A DNA stretch of 52,165 nt from Acidobacteriota bacterium (GTDB lineage Bacteria; Acidobacteriota; Vicinamibacteria; Vicinamibacterales; CAVVIG01). Of this stretch, positions 47,806 through 52,165 are shown in pieces (position 1 is the stretch's first letter; each line of letters opens with the position of its first letter). The position numbers were made by a program, and so were the translations under genes. Below the pieces are notes generated by a model, which worked only from the letters and a program-made list of their open reading frames with translations, was not told where the DNA came from and did no database searches. The stretch covers positions 1 through 52,165 of the forward strand of contig QHWJ01000344.1 of the NCBI GenBank assembly GCA_003222535.1, in the 5' to 3' direction.

Positions 47806-49095
47806 ATGCCACGACAGGGCGTCTTCATGGCCGTCGGCGGCCTGGGATTCCTCGTTCAGCTCGCGGCTCTTGCCGCGCTGATGTCGCTGGCCGACTGGAG
47901 CTGGCTCCCGGCGACCCTCGTCTCCGTCGAGCTCGCCGTCGTGCACAACTTCTTCTGGCACGAGCGCTGGACGTGGTGCAACCGCACGGTCGCACCCTCG
48001 GACCGTGCACCGTCGCACCTCGCACTCTCGCACCTCGCCTCGTCGGACATCGCCTCGTCGCACCTCACACTCTCGCACCTCGCACCCTCGCACCTCGCCT
48101 CGTCGCGCCTCGCACTCCTGGCGCGCCTCGCACGACTTCACGTTGCCAACGGCGCCGTATCGATCGCGGGAAACGCGGTGTTGATGGCGCTGCTCGCGGG
48201 CCTGCTCGGCCTGCCGGCGATTCCGGCGAACGCGCTGGCGGTGGCGGCGATGAGCGTCGCGAATTTCGTGATCGCCGATCGGTGGGTCTTCGGCGTTCGA
48301 CCTGGGCGCGGAGCTTGCCTGCCCCGGTCGCGGGGCTCCAGCCCGCGCCGAGGCTGCGGCCGCGCTCGCCGAAGCGCCGGGGGCGCAAAGCCGGCGATCA
48401 GCTGCTCGTTGCTCCTGATGGCGCTCGCCGCTCCGACGCGCGCGTCCGGGGCGCCGACAGCGGAGACGCTCATCGCCTGGGAGCGCCACGTCGCGGCGAC
48501 GGAAGCGCGGCTCGAGCGGACGCGGGCGTCAGCGGCGCCGGGCGACCGTTCGAAGGACGGGATCGCGGCGTCGGGCGAAATGCTTCACGTGCCGTCGGCC
48601 ACCATCAGCGACTGGCGCGGATCGGTGTTCATCCCCGGCGTGACGCTCGATCGGCTGCTGGACCGCCTGCAGCATCCCGGCACGCCGCCTCCGCAGGAAG
48701 ACGTCGTCTCGTCGCGCGTGATCGCGCGCGGCCCGGACTCGCTCTCCGTCGCGATCCGTCTGGTCCGACGCGCGATCGTCACGGTGCGCTACGACACCGA
48801 GCATGAAATGCGGTTTCGCCGCTGGACGCCGACGCTCGCCACGGCGCGCAGCGTGGCGACGCGGATCGAAGAAGTGGACGGCGGCGACCATGGGTTCCTC
48901 TGGCGGCTGCGCTCGTACTGGCGCTACGAGGAGACCGACGCGGGTGTGCAGGTGGAGCTCGAGTCGCTGACGCTCAGCCGCGACGTTCCGTCGCTCGTCC
49001 GCCCGATGGCCGCGCCGCTCGTGAACCGCATCGCGCGCGAGTCCGTGATGCGAACCCTCGAGGCGCTTCGGCGATGTCTCGAGGACGCCGGATGA
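47806..49095 (+). CDS. GtrA-like membrane domain fused to a secreted START-like protein
   Basis: 429 residues from ATG 47806; the frame is open further upstream, but that part is repeat-derived. Residues 1-175 are a GtrA-like four-helix protein (FMAVGGLGFLVQLAALAALM, LVSVELAVVHNFFWHERWTW, VSIAGNAVLMALLAGLLGL, VAAMSVANFVIADRWVF), interrupted after RWTW by a Ser-His-Leu-Ala repeat. After an Arg-rich repeat-like linker, a second hydrophobic segment (ISCSLLLMALAAPTRASG) resembles a signal peptide. It is followed by about 210 residues of SRPBCC/START-like sequence (GVTLDRLLDRLQHPGT; VDGGDHGFLWRLRSYWRYEETDAGVQVELESL). It looks like two genes joined by repeat insertion. GtrA proteins move or flip lipid-linked sugars; the START-like half is unassigned. 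Confidence 0.65.
   Translation: MPRQGVFMAVGGLGFLVQLAALAALMSLADWSWLPATLVSVELAVVHNFFWHERWTWCNRTVAPSDRAPSHLALSHLASSDIASSHLTLSHLAPSHLASSRLALLARLARLHVANGAVSIAGNAVLMALLAGLLGLPAIPANALAVAAMSVANFVIADRWVFGVRPGRGACLPRSRGSSPRRGCGRARRSAGGAKPAISCSLLLMALAAPTRASGAPTAETLIAWERHVAATEARLERTRASAAPGDRSKDGIAASGEMLHVPSATISDWRGSVFIPGVTLDRLLDRLQHPGTPPPQEDVVSSRVIARGPDSLSVAIRLVRRAIVTVRYDTEHEMRFRRWTPTLATARSVATRIEEVDGGDHGFLWRLRSYWRYEETDAGVQVELESLTLSRDVPSLVRPMAAPLVNRIARESVMRTLEALRRCLEDAG
47999..48128 (+). repeat. 15-bp-type repeat (TCGCACCTCGCACTC) inside the GtrA domain
   Basis: About eight imperfect units of TCGCACCTCGCACTC or TCGCACCTCGCCTCG encode SHLALSHLASS-type sequence between the second and third helices of the GtrA domain. 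The reading frame is kept. Relatives have only a short loop here. Confidence 0.85.
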
Positions 49096-49360
49096 TTGCT
49101 TTTCGCGCTTCAAGACACAACCATCCGCGCGGCCTGGATCGCTCCTTCGGCAGCAACGGCCGCCAGGAGTACAACGGTACGTGCGGTGCGCGGTTTCAAA
49201 GAGCGAGGCGCACCACACGCGACTTCCGAATGACGCGATCGCGTGTGACCAGCGGCACCGTCTCGACGATGGATGATCGGCACGCGCTGCCCTTTCCGCA
49301 CGGCATCGTCGTGCGTCCGGGACGGGTGACATTTGACGCGGTCGTTCGCCCTCGAGCCCG
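49096..49360. other. 265-bp spacer between convergent genes, no gene supported
   Basis: The spacer is GC-rich with no convincing start-stop frame or hairpin with T-tract. Frames are open on both strands but have Arg-rich composition typical of non-coding GC-rich DNA. Confidence 0.5.
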
Positions 49361-50383
49361 TCAGACCCGGTAGCCGGCGACGAACTCGCGCGGCGGCGCA
49401 TCGGGTTGAATCGGCCGGCCCTGCGACCGCACGAGCTCGTCGTAGGCCGCGATGATCCGGACGGTCACCGGGCCGATCGCGCCGTCGCCGATTGGCCGGT
49501 TGTCCACCGACACCACCGGCACGACCTCCGCGCCGGTGCCGCAGATGAACGCCTCGCGCGCGGTCCAGACGTCGAACAGCGTGAACGGCTTCTCCTCGGC
49601 CCTGATACCCAGGCTGACCGCCAGCGCGAGGATCGTCTCGCGCGTCACGCCCTTCAGGTTCGTCGCGGTCGGCGGCGTCAGCAGTGCGTGTCCGGTCACG
49701 ATGAAGACGTTGTCCACGGTGGCTTCGGCCACATAGCCCTGGCCGTCCAGCATCAGCGCCTCATCGGCGCCGCGGTCGTTCGCTTCGATGCGCGCGAGGA
49801 TGTTGTTCAGATAGTTCAGCGACTTGATCGATGGGCTGGTCGCATCGGGCGCGTTGCGCCGGAACGTGGACGTGATCACCCGGATGCCTGCCGGCGCCGC
49901 GCTGTACATCGTCAGCGTCGGGCGGGCCATCACGATCAGCTCGGCTTGCGGGCACTTGCGCGGGTCGATGCCGAGATCGCCCGGACCGCGCGTCACGACG
50001 AGGCGGATGTAGCCGTCCCTGATGCCGTTCCGACGGCACGTCTCGACGACAATGTCGCAGACCTCGGCGGGGGCGTGCGGGATCTCGAGCCGGATCGCCC
50101 TGGCCGAATCGAACAGCCGCTCGATGTGCCGTTCGAGCCTGAACACGCGCCCGTTGTAGGCGCGGATGCCCTCGAAGATGCCGTCACCGTACAGCAGGCC
50201 GTGATCGAAGACACTGACCGACGCGTCCGCCGACGTCCGGAACGCGCCGCTCACGTAAACGAGGCCGTCGTTCGGGCGAGATCCTCGCGCGGTTTCCGAG
50301 GCCGCGCCGCGGTCCGGCCGGGAGCCTCGCGCGCCATCCGAGGCGGTGCCTTGCGCTACACTTGGACTGGTTTCACGTGTCAT
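49361..50383 (-). CDS. ilvE: Branched-chain amino-acid aminotransferase (class IV PLP)
   Basis: 340 residues from ATG 50383. Class IV fold motifs are VSVFDHGLLYGDGIFEGIRAYNG, the PLP-lysine block SPSIKSLNYLNNILA, DEALMLDGQGYVAEATVDNVFIV (the family signature E-x-x-x-x-N-x-F) and AFICGTGAEVVPVVSVD. The enzyme interconverts Leu, Ile and Val with their 2-keto acids. The N-terminal 36 residues before GLVYVSG are unusual and contain GARGSRP/TARGSRP, encoded by two CCTCGCGCG...CGAGGC palindromes, so the extension is repeat-derived. It is divergent from the MocR gene, with 12 bp between starts. Confidence 0.88.
   Translation of the reverse strand: MTRETSPSVAQGTASDGARGSRPDRGAASETARGSRPNDGLVYVSGAFRTSADASVSVFDHGLLYGDGIFEGIRAYNGRVFRLERHIERLFDSARAIRLEIPHAPAEVCDIVVETCRRNGIRDGYIRLVVTRGPGDLGIDPRKCPQAELIVMARPTLTMYSAAPAGIRVITSTFRRNAPDATSPSIKSLNYLNNILARIEANDRGADEALMLDGQGYVAEATVDNVFIVTGHALLTPPTATNLKGVTRETILALAVSLGIRAEEKPFTLFDVWTAREAFICGTGAEVVPVVSVDNRPIGDGAIGPVTVRIIAAYDELVRSQGRPIQPDAPPREFVAGYRV
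50281..50344 (-). repeat. Two short palindromes in the ilvE 5' codons
   Basis: TCCTCGCGCGGTTTCCGAGGC (50282-50302 region) and GCCTCGCGCGCCATCCGAGGC (50324-50344) are related hairpins 42 bp apart. They encode the repeated ARGSRP in the N-terminal extension of IlvE. Confidence 0.6.
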
Positions 50384-50395
50384 AGTCTCGCAATC

Positions 50396-51925
50396 ATGCC
50401 CAAGACAGCCATCCGTCAATCAGACCAATCGGTGATTGGGTTGTTTCGGGCCATCGGGGTGGACGCGAGGGCGCTGCCGCGAACGCGCCCGCTGTATCGC
50501 CGGCTGGTGGCGCTGCTCGAAAGCGCCATCGCGCGCGACGCCCTGGCCGCCGGCTATCGGCTGCCGCCGGAACGCGACCTCGCGTCGGCGCTGCAGATCA
50601 GCCGCGCGACCGTGGTCAGCGCCTACCGCGAGCTCGAGGCGCGCGGTCTGCTGCGCGGCTACGTGGGGCGCGGCACGTTCGTCTCGGCGAAGCCGGACGC
50701 AGCCAGCGCGCCGTTCGCGTGGCGCGGCAAGATTGCCGCCGCCGCGCTGCTCTCGAACGACACGACGGTGCGCGACCTCGTGCGCGCCGCCGCCGATCCC
50801 GACGTGATGTCGCTGGCCGCAGGCGTGCCGGCGCTCGATTGCTTTCCGACCGACGCATTTCAGCGCGCGATGAACCAGGTGCTCGCGAAGCAGTCGGACG
50901 CCGCGTGGCGCCACGGGCCGACCGAGGGGATGCCGCGTTTCCGGGCGGCGCTCGCGGACCGCTTCGGCGGCGAGCCGGAACACATCCTGGTGCTCGCCGG
51001 GGCGCAGCAGGGGCTCGACCTCCTCGCGCGGTGCCTCATCGATCGCGGCGACGCGGTCGTCATCGATCGGCCGGGTTATCTCGGTGCCATCCAGACGTTT
51101 CGCGGCGCGGGCGCGCGCCTGGTCGGCTGGGACATCACGCGCGCTGACACGGACGAGCTCGAGGAGCTGTTGCTCCGCTATCGCCCGAAGCTGATCTACA
51201 CGAACCCGACGCATCAGAACCCGACCGGCATCACCCTCTCGATCCGGACGCGCCGCGAGCTGCTGGAGCTGGCGGCGCGCTATCGCGTGCCGATCGTCGA
51301 GGACGACACGTACCGCGAGCTGGCGTTCGCCGGCCCGCCGACGCCCCCGTCGCTCTTCCAGCTCGACGACACCCACACGGTCGTCATTCGGATCAACAGC
51401 TTCTCGAAGATGCTCGCTCCCGGCCTGCGGCTCGGCTGGATCAGCGCGGTCCGTCCCATCGTCGATCAGCTGACGCTGATCAAGCAGCAGGTGGATCCGC
51501 ATACGCAGAACCTGTCGCAGCTCGTCGTCTGCGAGCTGGTCGAGCAGGGCGTGCTGGACCGGCATCTGTCCACGCTCAAGGCCGAGCACCGCCGCCGGCG
51601 CGACGCGATGGTGCAGGCGCTGCGCCAGCACGTGCCGCCGGGCGAGCTCCGGTTCAACGTGCCCGACGGCGGTATGTATCTGTGGTGTCAGCTCGCGCCG
51701 AAGGTGCGGGCGCGCACGGTGCAGGATCTGGCACTGCGGGAATCGGTGATGGTCCTGACGGGGAACCCGTTTTACGTCGACCAGGGCGGCGACCATCAGC
51801 TGCGCGTCTGCTATACGTCGCAGCCCTCCGGCCGGTCCGCGCAGGCGGCGAAGACGCTCGCGCGCAGCATCGTGTCGGCCGCGGAAGAACCAGCCGACGC
51901 GCGCGCCAGCGTCCGCGTGGTCTAA
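50396..51925 (+). CDS. MocR/PdxR-type regulator (GntR wHTH fused to class I aminotransferase)
   Basis: 509 residues from ATG 50396. The GntR winged helix covers about 30-100 (LYRRLVALLESAIARD, LPPERDLASALQISRATVVSAYRELEARGLLRGYVGRGTFV). The aminotransferase fold follows, with HGPTEGMPRFRAALADRF, PKLIYTNPTHQNPTGI, the PLP-lysine block INSFSKMLAPGLRLGW and a small C-terminal domain ending in LRVCYTSQP. MocR proteins use PLP as a sensor and control vitamin B6, amino-acid or GABA genes. The 12-bp divergence from ilvE makes ilvE the likely target. TTGGAC (about 50362) and CATAGT (50381) form a weak promoter that overlaps the ilvE start. It could alternatively be a free aminotransferase such as LysN-like enzymes. 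Confidence 0.88.
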   Translation: MPKTAIRQSDQSVIGLFRAIGVDARALPRTRPLYRRLVALLESAIARDALAAGYRLPPERDLASALQISRATVVSAYRELEARGLLRGYVGRGTFVSAKPDAASAPFAWRGKIAAAALLSNDTTVRDLVRAAADPDVMSLAAGVPALDCFPTDAFQRAMNQVLAKQSDAAWRHGPTEGMPRFRAALADRFGGEPEHILVLAGAQQGLDLLARCLIDRGDAVVIDRPGYLGAIQTFRGAGARLVGWDITRADTDELEELLLRYRPKLIYTNPTHQNPTGITLSIRTRRELLELAARYRVPIVEDDTYRELAFAGPPTPPSLFQLDDTHTVVIRINSFSKMLAPGLRLGWISAVRPIVDQLTLIKQQVDPHTQNLSQLVVCELVEQGVLDRHLSTLKAEHRRRRDAMVQALRQHVPPGELRFNVPDGGMYLWCQLAPKVRARTVQDLALRESVMVLTGNPFYVDQGGDHQLRVCYTSQPSGRSAQAAKTLARSIVSAAEEPADARASVRVV

Positions 51926-51942
51926 CGGGTCAACGTCTGCAG

Positions 51943-52165
51943 GGTACTCGGCGGGTGCGCCTGCAAGGTGCTCGGCGGCTGCGCCTGCAAGGTGCTCGGG
52001 GGCTGCGCCTGCAGGGTGCTCGGCGGCTGCGCCCGCAAGGTGCTCGGCGGCTGCGCCTGCAAAGTGCTCGGAGGCTGACGGCAGCAAAGTGCTCGGCGGC
52101 TGCGGCTGCAGGGTGCTCGGCGGCTGCGCCTGCAAAGTGCTCGGTGGCTGACGGCAGCAAAGTGC
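51943..52165. repeat. 24-bp tandem array running off the right edge
   Basis: About nine units of GTGCTCGGCGGCTGCGCCTG+CAAG (24 bp) follow the MocR stop by about 20 bp, with a variant unit (GGCTGACGGCAGCAAAGTGC) appearing twice. Minus-strand frames code AEHLAGAA octapeptides, plus-strand frames Cys/Gly-rich ones. No start signal points to translation. The array continues beyond the window. Confidence 0.85.

Noticed and set aside
51943-52165. CRISPR-like array at the right edge
   Set aside because: It is a pure 24-bp tandem repeat with no unique spacers.

Overview
The window is a 52 kb piece of a high-GC bacterial chromosome. It most resembles a soil or subsurface Acidobacteriota, probably class Vicinamibacteria. 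This is inferred from gene content: an acidobacterial VWFA-related protein, a lone MacB-like permease of the ADOP type, cytochrome/DUF1592-DUF1552 and cytochrome/DUF1549/DUF1553-DUF1501 gene pairs, a TonB-dependent Oar-like receptor, and a Pkn-type kinase with TPR repeats. There are no rRNA or tRNA genes, phage genes, transposase genes or CRISPR arrays.

Layout. 1-2.7 kb: a MarR regulator cut by the left edge, a divergent VOC protein, a secreted VWFA protein, YciI, and a small monooxygenase-like protein. 2.8-5.3 kb: a cysteine-rich leader peptide and attenuator-like terminator ahead of a TlpA-type thiol protein, then a damaged two-domain VOC dioxygenase. 5.3-14.4 kb: DUF1592, DUF1552, ankyrin and TonB-receptor genes on one strand, an exported haem-protein/receptor cluster. 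14.7-20.8 kb: an FmdB zinc ribbon and a secreted beta-propeller, divergent from a second haem-protein pair (DUF1549/1553 plus DUF1501). 20.9-25.8 kb: a GH88/105-type hydrolase, a subtilase and an AI-2E family exporter. 25.8-30.5 kb: a tightly packed run of HicB-like protein, EfpL/YeiP, ADOP permease and Hsp70-like ATPase, with GTGA overlaps. 30.5-36.1 kb: an fsr-like MFS gene between two foldback repeats, then small, poorly characterised genes. 36.1-41.6 kb: alpha-glucan phosphorylase and a Ser/Thr kinase, both with 5' lesions. 41.7-52 kb: a large secreted metzincin-like protein, small membrane proteins, a metallothionein, a CDP-alcohol phosphatidyltransferase, a GtrA-START fusion, IlvE and a MocR regulator. 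A 24-bp repeat array runs off the right edge.

The most unusual layer is repetitive DNA entangled with coding sequence. Four related elements (5.35, 15.93, 33.12 and 47.45 kb) have terminal inverted repeats and a shared core. Two are read through in frame just after the signal peptides of exported proteins. Two others begin on the stop codon of the upstream gene or supply it. A shorter palindrome (GTAGGGCGA...), 7-, 9-, 15- and 24-bp tandem arrays, and an ACAAAGG-type repeat inside the DUF1553 protein also start at stop codons or expand reading frames. This resembles the in-frame palindromic elements of Rickettsia but appears unrelated in sequence.

The second notable system is the 31-codon leader with five clustered Cys codons at 2856-2951. 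It can be drawn as a full classical attenuator ahead of the TlpA-like gene. All calls come from reading the sequence; no database search was possible.
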